In this document: positions 34,956 through 44,008 of the stretch, one piece after another
Numbering within the stretch: the first letter of the stretch is position 1
How the letters are laid out: each line of letters opens with the position of its first letter
Assembly: GCA_023395615.1 (NCBI GenBank)
Contig: JAEWYP010000019.1
Coordinates: 1-64,000, forward strand
Length of the DNA stretch: 64,000 nucleotides
Reading direction: 5' to 3'
DNA from: Bacillota bacterium
Lineage (GTDB): Bacteria > Bacillota > Clostridia > Christensenellales > Aristaeellaceae
Notes under the pieces: generated by a model
Seen by the model: the letters and a program-made list of their open reading frames with translations, nothing else
What the model was told of the DNA's origin: nothing
Database searches by the model: none
Position numbers and translations under genes: made by a program

Positions 34956-35705
34956 TTATTCGTAGTCCATCACGTTGGCCCAGCGAAGCAGAAACTCCCG
35001 TTCCTCCGGTTTGCCTTTTACGATCTGGCTGGCTGCTACGATGGGAATCCATTTCTGCACATATTGCTTGGCCGTGTCGCTCTTCTTGCAGAACAGAGTC
35101 AGGTATTCTTCGGCTCCGTTCATGTCCCCGTCCAGCCAGAAAAGCAGGTAGGTGCGGGCCGCGTCAGCGGAGGCGTTGCCCTGTGTGGCATGCGCCCAGT
35201 CCAGGATAAACGCGGTGCCGTCGTCACGGAGTATGATGTTCTTGGGGTTAAAATCACCATGGCACAGTTTGTTGTGCTTGGGCATCCCTTCCAGGCGAGC
35301 ATGCAGCTCGTAGCGGGTGGTGGCATCCAGCCCGCTCTGGCTGATTTTGCGGTTCATCTTATCCCTTAGCAGCGTCATCAGCGGCGAGGTCTGTTCGTGA
35401 ACCTGCAGTTGCAGGCTCACGAACAGTTCCATATACTCCGATTTTTTCTCGGGATGTTCTTCCATCAGCTGCGCAAGCGTTTTGCCGGCGATAAAATCGC
35501 TTACGATCGCCCATTTGCCGTCCACTTTGGTTACTTCCTGAAGCGTAGGCACATTCAATCCCGTCAGCTCTGCGCGCGCCTGGTTCAGCGCTTCGTTAAG
35601 GACGTCCGCTTTGCTGTAATCGCTGTCGAAAACCTTGATGGCAAGGTCTCCGTCGCGGTAAACGGTTTTGTTGGTCCTGACCGCGATCACCTTTTCCAGC
35701 TTCAT
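34956..35705 (-). CDS. Aminoglycoside-phosphotransferase-like kinase, substrate unknown
   Basis: This 249-residue protein has the APH/choline-kinase fold: an N-terminal lobe with KVFDSDYS near 24, the catalytic loop HGDFNPKN (149-156, catalytic Asp151) and the metal-binding FILDW (Asp169). The family contains antibiotic, choline, thiamine and fructosamine kinases as well as protein kinase relatives, so function is open; an antibiotic role is not suggested by its neighbours. It starts 18 nt after the adhE stop with GGAGGGA upstream of its ATG, so it is most probably co-transcribed with adhE. The hydrogenase operon begins 207 nt further on the same strand. Confidence 0.82.
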   Translation of the reverse strand: MKLEKVIAVRTNKTVYRDGDLAIKVFDSDYSKADVLNEALNQARAELTGLNVPTLQEVTKVDGKWAIVSDFIAGKTLAQLMEEHPEKKSEYMELFVSLQLQVHEQTSPLMTLLRDKMNRKISQSGLDATTRYELHARLEGMPKHNKLCHGDFNPKNIILRDDGTAFILDWAHATQGNASADAARTYLLFWLDGDMNGAEEYLTLFCKKSDTAKQYVQKWIPIVAASQIVKGKPEEREFLLRWANVMDYE

Positions 35706-35723
35706 CGCAATCCCTCCCGATGT

Positions 35724-38333
35724 TTATTTTTGTTCGCCATAATAGGCGTTCAGGTACATTTGCTTAATTTCCTTCATCAGCGGATAGCGCGGGTTGGCGC
35801 CGGTGCACTGGTCGTCGAAGGCCAGCTCGGTCATCGCGTCGAGGCGGTTGAGGAAATCCTGCTCGTCAATACCGTACTCACGGATGGTCTTTTTGATGCC
35901 GATCTTGGCTTTCAGGTCGTCAATCGCGGCGATCAGGCGTTCCAGCTTCTCCTCGTCGGTCTTGCCGCCCAGCTTCAGCTCGTCGGCCACCATGGCGTAA
36001 CGGGCCAGCGTATGCGGATGATCGTACTGCGGGAAGGTGCCCATTTTGGCGGGCACTTCGGCGGCGTTATAGCGCAGCACGCCGTCGATTAGCAGGGCGT
36101 TGGCGATGCCGTGCGGAATGTGGTGGAACGCGCCCAGTTTGTGCGCCATGCTGTGGCACACGCCCAGGAAGGCGTTGGCGAACGCCATACCGGCAATGGT
36201 GGCGGCGTTGGCCATCTTTTCGCGGGCGACCACGTCGTTGGGGCCGTCGTCGTAGGCGCGGGGCAGATATTCGAAGATCATCTTGAGCGCCTGCAGCGCG
36301 AGGCCGTCGGTATAATCGGTGGCCATCATGCTGGCGATGGCTTCCAGGCAGTGGGTTACGGCGTCGATGCCGCTGGCGGAGGTGAGGCCCTTGGGGGCGT
36401 TCATCATCATGTCCGCGTCCACGATCGCCATATTGGGCAGCAGTTCGTAATCCGCCAGGGCGTATTTTACGCCGCTGGTTTCGTCGGTGATGATGGTAAA
36501 CGGGGTTACCTCGCTGCCGGTGCCTGCGGTGGTGGGTACGGCGATAAAGTAGGCTTTCTGGCCCATCTTGGGGAAGGTATAGATACGTTTGCGGATGTCG
36601 CTGAAGCGCATGGCCATATCCATAAAATCCGCTTCGGGATGCTCATAGAGAACCCACATGATCTTGCCGGCATCCATGGCGCTGCCGCCGCCGATGGCGA
36701 TAATGCAGTCCGGCTGGAAGTCGTTCATCGCCTTCACGCCGGCGCGGGCGCAGGCCAGGGTGGGGTCGGGCGCGACATCGAAGAAGCAGGTGTGTTGGAT
36801 GCCCATCTCGTCCAGGCGATCGGTAACCGCCTTGGTGTAGCCGTTCTTATACAGGAAGGAGTCGGTGACGATAAAGACTTTCTTCTTGTCCATCACGTCC
36901 TTCAGTTCCCGCAGGGCTACGGGCAGGCAGCCTTTCTTGATATACACCTTCTGCGGCGTGCGGAACCAGAGCATATTCTCTCTCCTCTCGGCGACAGTCT
37001 TGATGTTGAGCAGCTGTTTAACCCCAACGTTTTCGCTTACGGAGTTGCCGCCCCAGGAACCGCAGCCCAGCGTGAGGGAGGGAATGAGCTTGAAGTTATA
37101 CAGATCGCCGATACCGCCCTGCGAAGAAGGCGTATTCACAATGATGCGGCAGGTTTCCATCCGCTCGGCAAAGCGGGCGAGCTTATCTTTCTGCGTGTGA
37201 GGGTTCAGGTAAACGCTGGCGGTATGGCCGTGGCCGCCATCCTCAATCAGGCGCTCCGCCTTGGCCATCGCGTCGTCAAAATCCTTCGCTTTGTACATAG
37301 CCAGCACGGGCGAGAGCTTTTCATGGGCAAATTCTTCGCTCATTTCCACACTTTCCACTTCGCCGATCAGCACCTTGGTGGTATCCGGTACCGGCACACC
37401 CGCCATCTCGGCGATCTTCGCAGCGGGCTGGCCTACAATCTTGGCGTTCAGCGCGCCGTTGACCAGTATGGTCTTGCGCACCTTGTCCAGCTCGTCGCCT
37501 TTGAGGAAGTAGCAGCCGCGAGCCGCAAACTCCTTTTTCACCTTGGCATAAATGCTGTCCAGCACGATCACGCTCTGCTCGGATGCGCAGATCATGCCGT
37601 TATCGAAGGTCTTGGAATGAATTACGGAGTTAACGGCCAACAGAATATCCGCGCTGTCGTCGATAATCGCGGGTACGTTGCCGGGGCCAACGCCCAGCGC
37701 CGGCTTGCCGCTGGAATAGGCGGAACGGACCATGCCGGGGCCGCCGGTAGCTAGGATGCAGTCGCATTCCTTCATTAAAAGATTGGTCATTTCCAGGCTG
37801 GGCACGTCCACCCAGCTGATGATCCCTTCCGGGGCGCCGGCGGCAACTGCTGCGTCCAGCACGATCTTCGCAGCCGCAATGGTGCAGCCCTTGGCGCGCG
37901 GGTGCGGGGAAATGATGATGCCGTTGCGGGTTTTCAGCGCGATCAGGGTTTTAAAAATCGCAGTGGAGGTGGGGTTGGTCGTCGGAATCACGGCGGCAAT
38001 CACACCCAGAGGTTCTGCAATTTTTGTGATGCCGTAGGCTTCGTCGCGTTCGATGACGCCGCAGGTTTTTGTATTGCGGTAGGTATTGTAAATATACTCG
38101 GAAGCAAAGTGATTTTTAATCACCTTATCTTCCACAACGCCCATGCCCGTTTCCGCAACGGCCATTTTGGCCAGCGGAATCCGTTCACGGTTTGCGGCCA
38201 TGGCAGCTGCGAAAAAAATCTTGTCTACTTGTTCCTGGGTGAACTCGGAGTAAGCTTTTTGAGCGGCGCGTACCTGCGCGATGGCTTCCTCGAGGGTTTC
38301 AACACTGTCGATGATCTTGTGAGTGTCACTCAT
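35724..38333 (-). CDS. adhE: Bifunctional acetaldehyde-CoA / alcohol dehydrogenase
   Basis: This 869-residue fermentative enzyme reduces acetyl-CoA to ethanol in two NADH-dependent steps and works as long cytoplasmic spirosomes. The aldehyde dehydrogenase half (about 1-450) has the catalytic cysteine in NGMICASEQSVIV near 245. The iron-containing alcohol dehydrogenase half (about 455-869) has GGGSAMDAGKIMW for nucleotide binding and GVCHSMAHKLGAFHHIPHG for iron. I start at the ATG at 38333, since AAAGGGG lies 9 nt ahead of it; an ATG three codons earlier directly abuts that site. A near-consensus Rex operator lies 22 nt upstream, and rex itself is at 61.8 kb. The APH-like kinase follows in the same direction. 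Confidence 0.97.
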   Translation of the reverse strand: MSDTHKIIDSVETLEEAIAQVRAAQKAYSEFTQEQVDKIFFAAAMAANRERIPLAKMAVAETGMGVVEDKVIKNHFASEYIYNTYRNTKTCGVIERDEAYGITKIAEPLGVIAAVIPTTNPTSTAIFKTLIALKTRNGIIISPHPRAKGCTIAAAKIVLDAAVAAGAPEGIISWVDVPSLEMTNLLMKECDCILATGGPGMVRSAYSSGKPALGVGPGNVPAIIDDSADILLAVNSVIHSKTFDNGMICASEQSVIVLDSIYAKVKKEFAARGCYFLKGDELDKVRKTILVNGALNAKIVGQPAAKIAEMAGVPVPDTTKVLIGEVESVEMSEEFAHEKLSPVLAMYKAKDFDDAMAKAERLIEDGGHGHTASVYLNPHTQKDKLARFAERMETCRIIVNTPSSQGGIGDLYNFKLIPSLTLGCGSWGGNSVSENVGVKQLLNIKTVAERRENMLWFRTPQKVYIKKGCLPVALRELKDVMDKKKVFIVTDSFLYKNGYTKAVTDRLDEMGIQHTCFFDVAPDPTLACARAGVKAMNDFQPDCIIAIGGGSAMDAGKIMWVLYEHPEADFMDMAMRFSDIRKRIYTFPKMGQKAYFIAVPTTAGTGSEVTPFTIITDETSGVKYALADYELLPNMAIVDADMMMNAPKGLTSASGIDAVTHCLEAIASMMATDYTDGLALQALKMIFEYLPRAYDDGPNDVVAREKMANAATIAGMAFANAFLGVCHSMAHKLGAFHHIPHGIANALLIDGVLRYNAAEVPAKMGTFPQYDHPHTLARYAMVADELKLGGKTDEEKLERLIAAIDDLKAKIGIKKTIREYGIDEQDFLNRLDAMTELAFDDQCTGANPRYPLMKEIKQMYLNAYYGEQK

Positions 38334-38354
38334 GCAATCCATCCCCTTTCTGGT

Positions 38355-38372
38355 TCGTTAAAAGTTTAACAT
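38355..38372. promoter_or_regulatory. Putative Rex operator upstream of adhE
   Basis: TCGTTAAAAGTTTAACAT matches the clostridial Rex consensus TTGTTAAnnnnTTAACAA at 12 of 14 defined positions. It lies 22 bp upstream of the adhE start, a position fit for repression when NADH is low. The cognate regulator is encoded in this window. Confidence 0.75.
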
Positions 38373-38548
38373 TACCCGAAGCTTTGTACAATGTAACGTT
38401 CGTATGCAGGTATATGAATCCTGATATGTTAAATTAATAACAATAAACAGAAAACGAATAAAACCCATTGTTTACAACGCTTCTGGGCTTATGTCGGTTC
38501 GAAAGAGGGCATGTACAGATGGCAAAAATGGTAAGATATAAACCCGGT

Positions 38549-39472
38549 TCAGCGCGTCAGGGAAGACAACTCGGACTGTACACGGGAAAGCTGGTCCAGA
38601 AAAAGATCGTCCATCGGGGAAAGCATGTATTGCTTGCGGTAAATCAGTACATCGCGGTGGCGCGCAGGATAATCCTGACACGGACGAAGGGCGAGGTGAT
38701 AACGGTTCAGCATATCATCGGGAACAGGCGCCACCCATGCGTAAGCGCGTGGTAAGGTGGCAACCAGTTCAAACTGGCTGGTACGGTCATACAGATAAAT
38801 GGAACGCTGGCTTTTGGCGCCGGGGAGCAGTTCAGCCTGGCGCGGCTGAGAAGGCACGTACAGGTCCCCCTGCCCGACGGCGGTACTGTCCTGAAGATCA
38901 ATCATCGAAATAACAGGTTTTCGAGCGGCAGGATGGTCTACGCGCAGCATGGCAAGGTAGCGGAAGGACCATAATTCACGGTATTGCAGGTTTTTTTCTC
39001 TGAAAATATCGGTAAAATAGCGGTCATAATCCGCCTGATAACGAACAATCCCCAAATCGTAACCGTCTTCGGCGACGTTGCGGATGGAACGCAGGGCGTT
39101 TGTTTCCTTATAATCCAGCGTAAGCTCCGGATCAGCCAATTGTGCGAAACGTTCAAAGGCGGACGCAATATAGCTGGAACGGGGAACAGACAGACGGAGG
39201 ATAGCCCCGGTCTGCTCTTTTTTCTGGTAGCGTTCGGCCATTTCGTCAAACTGGGAGAGGATGCTGCGGGCGTAATGTAAAAATTCCTCGCCCTGGGCGG
39301 TCGGCACAATGCCCTTGGGGGTACGGTCAAAGATGGAGATACCAAGGTCGCTTTCCAGTTCACGAATAGCGCGCGAAAGGTTTGGTTGGCTCATATACAG
39401 ATTTTCAGCCGCCTCGGTGATCGAACGTGTTTTTTCCACTTCGACAGCATAACGAAGATGCTGTATATTCAT
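38549..39472 (-). CDS. LysR-family transcriptional regulator
   Basis: This 307-residue protein has the LysR N-terminal winged helix (MNIQHLRYAVEVEKTRSITEAAENLYMSQPNLSRAIRELE begins it, residues 1-60) and a periplasmic-binding-like effector domain (about 90-300). The DNA-binding part is entirely standard. It is transcribed toward adhE, with 215 nt between its stop and the adhE start, and is divergent from the DUF4097 gene. It may regulate either neighbour. No effector can be named. Confidence 0.9.
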   Translation of the reverse strand: MNIQHLRYAVEVEKTRSITEAAENLYMSQPNLSRAIRELESDLGISIFDRTPKGIVPTAQGEEFLHYARSILSQFDEMAERYQKKEQTGAILRLSVPRSSYIASAFERFAQLADPELTLDYKETNALRSIRNVAEDGYDLGIVRYQADYDRYFTDIFREKNLQYRELWSFRYLAMLRVDHPAARKPVISMIDLQDSTAVGQGDLYVPSQPRQAELLPGAKSQRSIYLYDRTSQFELVATLPRAYAWVAPVPDDMLNRYHLALRPCQDYPARHRDVLIYRKQYMLSPMDDLFLDQLSRVQSELSSLTR

Positions 39473-39505
39473 CCGCGAACCATCCTTTCTTCAACGTATG
39501 GCCTT

Positions 39506-39533
39506 ATTATAACGGAATACGTCGAAAAAGAAA
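39506..39533 (-). promoter_or_regulatory. Promoter of the LysR-family gene
   Basis: On the minus strand TATAAT (39511-39506) is a perfect -10; a weak -35, TTTCTT (39533-39528), lies 16 bp upstream. It is 33 nt before the start codon. Confidence 0.6.
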
Positions 39534-39576
39534 AGCAGGGCGTAAAAGGGAAAAGACTGCGTCTCGGAAATGGGAA

Positions 39577-39605
39577 TTGCTTTTTACGGTAAAAAAAGGT
39601 ATGAT
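39577..39605 (+). promoter_or_regulatory. Promoter of the DUF4097 gene
   Basis: TTGCTT (39577-39582) and TATGAT (39600-39605) are separated by 17 bp. The expected transcript start near 39612 lies downstream of the first in-frame ATG at 39570, so translation must begin later. Confidence 0.65.
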
Positions 39606-39644
39606 GAATCGAAGTTATCTCTGCGTGAAAGGCGGCGTATCGCT

Positions 39645-40391
39645 TTGGAAAGAAATGAGAGCTTTGCCACGGGTAGTTTAAACGATTTATCCATACGCCT
39701 CGCATGGGCGCAGGTCGAAATCTTCGGGGATGAGATCGACCGGGTTCAGGTGTTGGCGGCAGGAGATGAGAACTCGGTACGTGATTTGCGAATCGTCGCG
39801 GACGATGAAGGCGTGCTGACGGTGGAACAGCCACAATACGGCTTATCACTCAACATCACCGAAAGCCACTGGATGCAGGTTTGTGTTCGCGTGCCAAAAA
39901 CATGGAACCGGAAAATCCATGTAAACACCGTGAGCGGGTTGCTGAACGCCCGGGGGCTTAACGGTAGCGTGATCATATTGGATACAGTATCGGGCGATTT
40001 GCATGCTTCCCGCGTTACGGCGGAAATCCTGGCGCTAAAAACCGTCAGCGGAGACATCCGCGCGGATACGCTTGCCGTTTCGGAGATGAGCGCGCGTTCC
40101 CTGTCGGGCAATCTGTCGCTGGACAGTACGACTGTAAAAACCGGAAAATTTACCACCGTGAACGGCGAGCAGACAATCCGTCTGACCAACACGTTTGAAC
40201 AGTTGGAAGTGCGAACCGTATCCGGCGACGTTGCGCTTATGGCTCCTGTAGAAAAAATGAATGTTTCCATGCGCAGCATCAGCGGTCGCGTATCAACCGA
40301 CGGTGTACAGCTGGCCGAAGAAGCGGGTCTGCCTGCCGTTCGGATTACGGGCGTATCTGCGAATCTGAAGTTGATCTGCGTAAAACAGTAA
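39645..40391 (+). CDS. DUF4097-like beta-strand repeat protein
   Basis: This protein of about 248 residues consists mostly of short beta-strand repeats with a recurring TVSGD/SISGR motif (TVSGLLNARG, TVSGDLHASR, TVSGDIRADT, TVSGDVALMA, SISGRVSTDG), typical of the DUF4097 putative adhesin-like right-handed beta-solenoid. No signal peptide or membrane helix is visible, so its location is unclear. I place the start at a TTG at 39645, which follows GAAAGGCGG by 9 nt; an upstream in-frame ATG at 39570 lies before the predicted transcription start. The gene precedes ybaB-recR by 14 nt and may be co-transcribed with them. Confidence 0.75.
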   Translation: MERNESFATGSLNDLSIRLAWAQVEIFGDEIDRVQVLAAGDENSVRDLRIVADDEGVLTVEQPQYGLSLNITESHWMQVCVRVPKTWNRKIHVNTVSGLLNARGLNGSVIILDTVSGDLHASRVTAEILALKTVSGDIRADTLAVSEMSARSLSGNLSLDSTTVKTGKFTTVNGEQTIRLTNTFEQLEVRTVSGDVALMAPVEKMNVSMRSISGRVSTDGVQLAEEAGLPAVRITGVSANLKLICVKQ

Positions 40392-40405
40392 CGGAGGAAT
40401 TACCG

Positions 40406-40756
40406 ATGGGAAAGAATCAATTCGGCGGCTTCGGCGGTTTTGGCGGGGGCGGCGCGAACATGCAGCAGTTGATGCGCCAGGCGCAGAAACTGCAGGAACA
40501 AATGGCTAAAACCCAGGAAGACCTTGACACACGCGAGTATACTGCGCAGGCGGGCGGCGGTATGGTAACCGTTGTGGTCACCGGCAAACGGGAACTGAAA
40601 TCCATCGAAATCAAGCCCGAATGTGTTGATCCTGAGGATGTGGAAATGTTGCAGGACCTGATTCTTGCGGCAGTGAACGAAGCCATCCGCAGCGGCGAGC
40701 AGGCCCGCGAGGAACAGATGGGCAAACTGGCTCCCGGCATGGGAGGCATGCTGTAA
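40406..40756 (+). CDS. YbaB/EbfC nucleoid-associated protein
   Basis: This 116-residue DNA-binding protein forms a small dimer on the nucleoid. The N-terminal glycine-rich start and MRQAQKLQEQMAKTQEDL helix, then GGGMVTVVVTGKRELKSIEIKPECVDPEDVEMLQDLILAAVNEAI, are the family pattern. GGAGG precedes the ATG. In most bacteria the order is dnaX-ybaB-recR; here dnaX is absent and a DUF4097 gene takes its place. Confidence 0.95.
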   Translation: MGKNQFGGFGGFGGGGANMQQLMRQAQKLQEQMAKTQEDLDTREYTAQAGGGMVTVVVTGKRELKSIEIKPECVDPEDVEMLQDLILAAVNEAIRSGEQAREEQMGKLAPGMGGML

Positions 40757-40759
40757 GCT

Positions 40760-41359
40760 ATGGCGCAGCAGTTGGAACCCATCGCGCGTATGGTAGCGCA
40801 GCTTTCCAAACTGCCGAGCATCGGGCAGAAAAGCGCGCAACGGCTGGCCTATCACATCATTGATATGCCGCTGGAGGATGTACGCGAACTGGCATCGTCA
40901 ATCTATCAGGGCCGTAAAGCCATCCATTACTGCGAGGTTTGCGGAAATTACGCAATCGGAGAGCGTTGCGAAATCTGTGATGATCCTTCGCGGCAAAACG
41001 GGCAAATCTGCGTGGTACGCGATCCCCGGGATGTAGCCGCCATCGAACGGATGCGCGATTTTGCGGGTTCCTACCACGTGCTGCATGGGACCCTGTCGCC
41101 TATGGAAGGCATCGGGCCGGACGACATCCGTATTAAGGAATTGCTGGCCCGTCTGGCCGACGGCAGGATCAAAGAAGTGATTCTGGCGACCAATCCGGAT
41201 ATTGAGGGCGAAGCCACCGCAAGCTATATTGCGCGGTTGGTTAAACCCATGGGGGTGCTGGTGACCCGCATCGCGCACGGCGTGCCGGTGGGCAGCGACC
41301 TGGAATACGCGGACGAAATGACGCTGGCAAAAGCCATGGAAGGCCGCCGCCCGATTTAG
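40760..41359 (+). CDS. recR: Recombination mediator RecR
   Basis: This 199-residue protein forms a ring clamp that works with RecO in RecA loading. It has the helix-hairpin-helix ([19 protein letters not shown]), the four-Cys zinc finger C...C in [19 protein letters not shown] near 55-72, and the Toprim region ([15 protein letters not shown] and [19 protein letters not shown]). Full length for the family. Its ATG is 3 nt after the ybaB stop. Confidence 0.96.
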   Translation: MAQQLEPIARMVAQLSKLPSIGQKSAQRLAYHIIDMPLEDVRELASSIYQGRKAIHYCEVCGNYAIGERCEICDDPSRQNGQICVVRDPRDVAAIERMRDFAGSYHVLHGTLSPMEGIGPDDIRIKELLARLADGRIKEVILATNPDIEGEATASYIARLVKPMGVLVTRIAHGVPVGSDLEYADEMTLAKAMEGRRPI

Positions 41360-41385
41360 CGGCGGCTTTGCCATTAGGAGGGTTT

Positions 41386-42846
41386 ATGGATTTATCGACG
41401 CTTCAGCCCTGGCAAATGGCCCTTCTCGGAGGAGTGGCGATCTCGGTTATACTGCTTGTGATTATTCTGGTGGTTGTTTCCAGACGCAACTTGGGTGAAA
41501 GGCGACAACTGGATGAAATGCGGGACGAGCTGGAGGAAACCACCCGTGCGCTGGAAACAGAAATTGATCGGCTTAGCCTTGCCCAAAGGGAAGAGCAGCT
41601 TAAGTCCCTGCAAAAAATCGGGGACAGCCTGGCAAACCTGATTAACCGCGGCACGGATCAGCAAAGCAGCCAGTTCGCCCTGTGGCAGCAAAGCGCCTAC
41701 GAGCACGACCGGGCATCGGACGGGCGACAGGCGCGCATGTACCAGATCACGGAGGAAAGCCTTGCGAAGTTTGAGCAGCGAATGAAAGCCGTGGACGAAA
41801 CGCTGAACCAGAAGCTGCAACAGAACGAAGCGCGTATTGAACGCCTGCGGGAAACCATGGACAAGTCCATCGGCGATATGCGACAGGAGAATACTCGCAA
41901 GCTGGATGAAATGCGCCAGACGGTGGATGAGAAGTTACAGGATACGTTAAACAAACGCCTCTCCCAAAGCTTCACGCAGGTCAGTGAAAGGCTGGAACAG
42001 GTTTATCAGTCTTTGGGCGAAGTACACCGGCTGGCCGAAGGCGTTGGGGATTTAAAACGGGTGTTGGGAAACGTAAAAAAACGTGGGGTATGGGGCGAGA
42101 TCCAACTGGGGAGCTTATTGGAGGAGGCGTTAACTTCCTCTCAGTATGCGGTGAACGTACAGGTTCGCCCACATGTGGAGGAACGGGTAGAATACGCCGT
42201 ATGCCTGCCAGGGAAGGAAGAGGGCGGCCCTGTATATCTGCCCATTGACAGCAAGTTCCCACAGGAGGATTATGCAAGGCTGGCGGAGGCCAGCGACCGC
42301 GGCGACGCTGAACAGACCGAAGCCGCCCGCAAGGCGTTAATGGCTGCCGTACGTGTGGAAGCGAAGCGTATTGCCGGTAAGTATATCGAACCACCGTACA
42401 CCACCGATTTCGCTGTGATGTTCCTGCCTCTGGAAAGCCTTTACGCGGAGGTAGTTCGCGATGCCGAACTGGTGGAACAGGTACAGCGGGAGCAACGCGT
42501 GGTAATTTCCGGGCCGAGCACGTTGCTGGCGATGCTTAACAGTCTGCAGATGGGTTTCCGAACGATTGCGATTGAAAAGCGTTCCGCTGAAATGTGGAAG
42601 CTTTTAGGCGCGGTGAAAACAGATTTCGGCAATTTCTCGCAGGTGTTGCAAAAAACGCAGGAAAAACTGCGACAGGCAACAGACAGCATTGACACGGCAT
42701 TTGTCCGTACCCGCAGCATTCAGCGAAAGCTGCGCCGTGTGGAAGCGTTGGACGAAACTGAAACACAGAAACTGCTGGAGGCGGACGACGGCTTCGCTGA
42801 CGATGGAGATGAAACTGCGGATTCGCCGGAAAAACAGGAACCGTGA
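41386..42846 (+). CDS. rmuC: DNA recombination protein RmuC family
   Basis: This 486-residue protein has an N-terminal membrane helix (MALLGGVAISVILLVIILVVV, residues 10-30), a long coiled coil (about 35-205), and the conserved RmuC nuclease-like domain (about 215-420) with GNVKKRGVWGEIQLGSLLEE, PIDSKFPQEDY and YTTDFAVMFLPLESLYAEV. RmuC limits inversions and other rearrangements, though its activity is not well defined. I chose the ATG at 41386, with AGGAGGG 6 nt ahead; an upstream ATG at 41368 is part of the recR end. It starts 26 nt past the recR stop. Confidence 0.93.
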   Translation: MDLSTLQPWQMALLGGVAISVILLVIILVVVSRRNLGERRQLDEMRDELEETTRALETEIDRLSLAQREEQLKSLQKIGDSLANLINRGTDQQSSQFALWQQSAYEHDRASDGRQARMYQITEESLAKFEQRMKAVDETLNQKLQQNEARIERLRETMDKSIGDMRQENTRKLDEMRQTVDEKLQDTLNKRLSQSFTQVSERLEQVYQSLGEVHRLAEGVGDLKRVLGNVKKRGVWGEIQLGSLLEEALTSSQYAVNVQVRPHVEERVEYAVCLPGKEEGGPVYLPIDSKFPQEDYARLAEASDRGDAEQTEAARKALMAAVRVEAKRIAGKYIEPPYTTDFAVMFLPLESLYAEVVRDAELVEQVQREQRVVISGPSTLLAMLNSLQMGFRTIAIEKRSAEMWKLLGAVKTDFGNFSQVLQKTQEKLRQATDSIDTAFVRTRSIQRKLRRVEALDETETQKLLEADDGFADDGDETADSPEKQEP

Positions 42847-43117
42847 TGTGTTCTCCTTAAGAAATTTGCAGTTGTAACAATTACAGATTTGCAGGCGCAA
42901 TCCGTTGAAGGGATTGCCTTCCGGCGTATGTGTATGGGAAAGGGATACGGCTGTTTCCATAAAACAACCTTGCTATTTCAGAAAAACAATGATTTAATAG
43001 GGAAGCATTAGGAAAAACGATTGTCAGAAGGGTTTTCACAGGCTTAATGCCTGCTTGGGCAAATCACCATCCGTCCGCAAGCGCGGATAAAGACTCTTCG
43101 GAAGGGGGACGCTCCCT
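42847..43117 (+). other. 271-nt gap between rmuC and rbgA: weak hairpin and promoter
   Basis: No gene is seen. GCAATCC (42897-42903) and GGATTGC (42911-42917) form a short hairpin that may end rmuC transcription, although no T-run follows. TTGCTA (42970-42975) and TTTAAT (42993-42998), 17 bp apart, are a plausible promoter for rbgA, leaving a leader of about 110 nt. Confidence 0.5.
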
Positions 43118-44008
43118 TTGGAAATACAATGGTACCCGGGACATATGGCCAAAGCGAAACGCGCATTGATCCAGCAACTGGGAAAAGTGAACCTGACGGT
43201 AGAACTGTGCGACGCGCGACTGCCGCTCTCCAGCCGTAACCCGGATCTGGAGCGGCTGCTAGTCGGGAAACGCCGAGTTCTGCTGCTTTGCAAGGCGGAT
43301 CTGGCGGAACCGGAACAGACGAAGCGCTGGCTTGCTTACTTTTCCGCGCAGGGCGTGGAGGCGATGGCGTACGACGCAACCCCGGCGAAAACCAAACAGG
43401 CGAAAGCGCTGATTGAAAAAGCCGCAAAGGATATGCTGGATCGCGGGCTGAGCCGCGGCATGAAAAAAACGATTCGCGCGATGGTGGTTGGCGTACCCAA
43501 CGTGGGGAAAAGCACCTTCATCAACCGCCTGTACGGTGGAAGCATCACGGCGGTAGGCGACCGGCCCGGCGTTACGCGCGCGACCCAATGGGTCAAGGCA
43601 GGGCTCTATCTGGAAGTGATGGATACACCGGGCTTGCTGTGGCCGAAACTGTCGGATAAACTGGCAGCGACCCGCCTTGCCTACATCGGCACTATCCGTG
43701 ATGCGGTGTACGACCAGCAGGCGCTTTGCATCAGCCTTCTGAAAGACCTGCTGACGGTACGACGTACGGCAACCTGCGAACGATATAAAATCAAGAACCC
43801 GGACGCGGAAGGCTTCGCTCTGCTGGAGGAGGTCTGTCGGGGACGCGGCTTTTTACTGAAAGGTGGCCTGCCGGACACGGACCGGGCCTGCGCAGTCATC
43901 TTAGACGAATTCCGTGCCGGCAAGGTAGGGCGCATAACACTGGAACGCGCCCCCGAACGCCCGGCGGCATTGCCGCCGAAGGAGGCGCCACGGGATGGCG
44001 ACGATTAA
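43118..44008 (+). CDS. rbgA: Ribosome biogenesis GTPase RbgA (YlqF)
   Basis: This 296-residue circularly permuted GTPase assists late assembly of the 50S subunit. The order of G motifs is permuted: the G4-like LLCKADL near residue 53 comes before G1 GVPNVGKSTFINRL near 128 and G3 DTPGLLWP near 170. The N terminus IQWYPGHMAKAKRAL is the YlqF signature. The start is a TTG at 43118, since GAAGGGGGA lies 8 nt ahead and homology begins exactly there. It overlaps rnhB by 14 nt, as these two genes often do in Firmicutes. Confidence 0.95.
   Translation: MEIQWYPGHMAKAKRALIQQLGKVNLTVELCDARLPLSSRNPDLERLLVGKRRVLLLCKADLAEPEQTKRWLAYFSAQGVEAMAYDATPAKTKQAKALIEKAAKDMLDRGLSRGMKKTIRAMVVGVPNVGKSTFINRLYGGSITAVGDRPGVTRATQWVKAGLYLEVMDTPGLLWPKLSDKLAATRLAYIGTIRDAVYDQQALCISLLKDLLTVRRTATCERYKIKNPDAEGFALLEEVCRGRGFLLKGGLPDTDRACAVILDEFRAGKVGRITLERAPERPAALPPKEAPRDGDD

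Noticed and set aside
34956..35705. Aminoglycoside-resistance gene
   Set aside because: The fold is shared with many housekeeping kinases; the context is adhE and hydrogenases, with no mobile element signs.
36111..37754. 547-codon plus-strand reading frame opposite adhE
   Set aside because: It is the shadow of a strongly coding, high-GC adhE; the protein has no recognisable domain, while adhE is certain.
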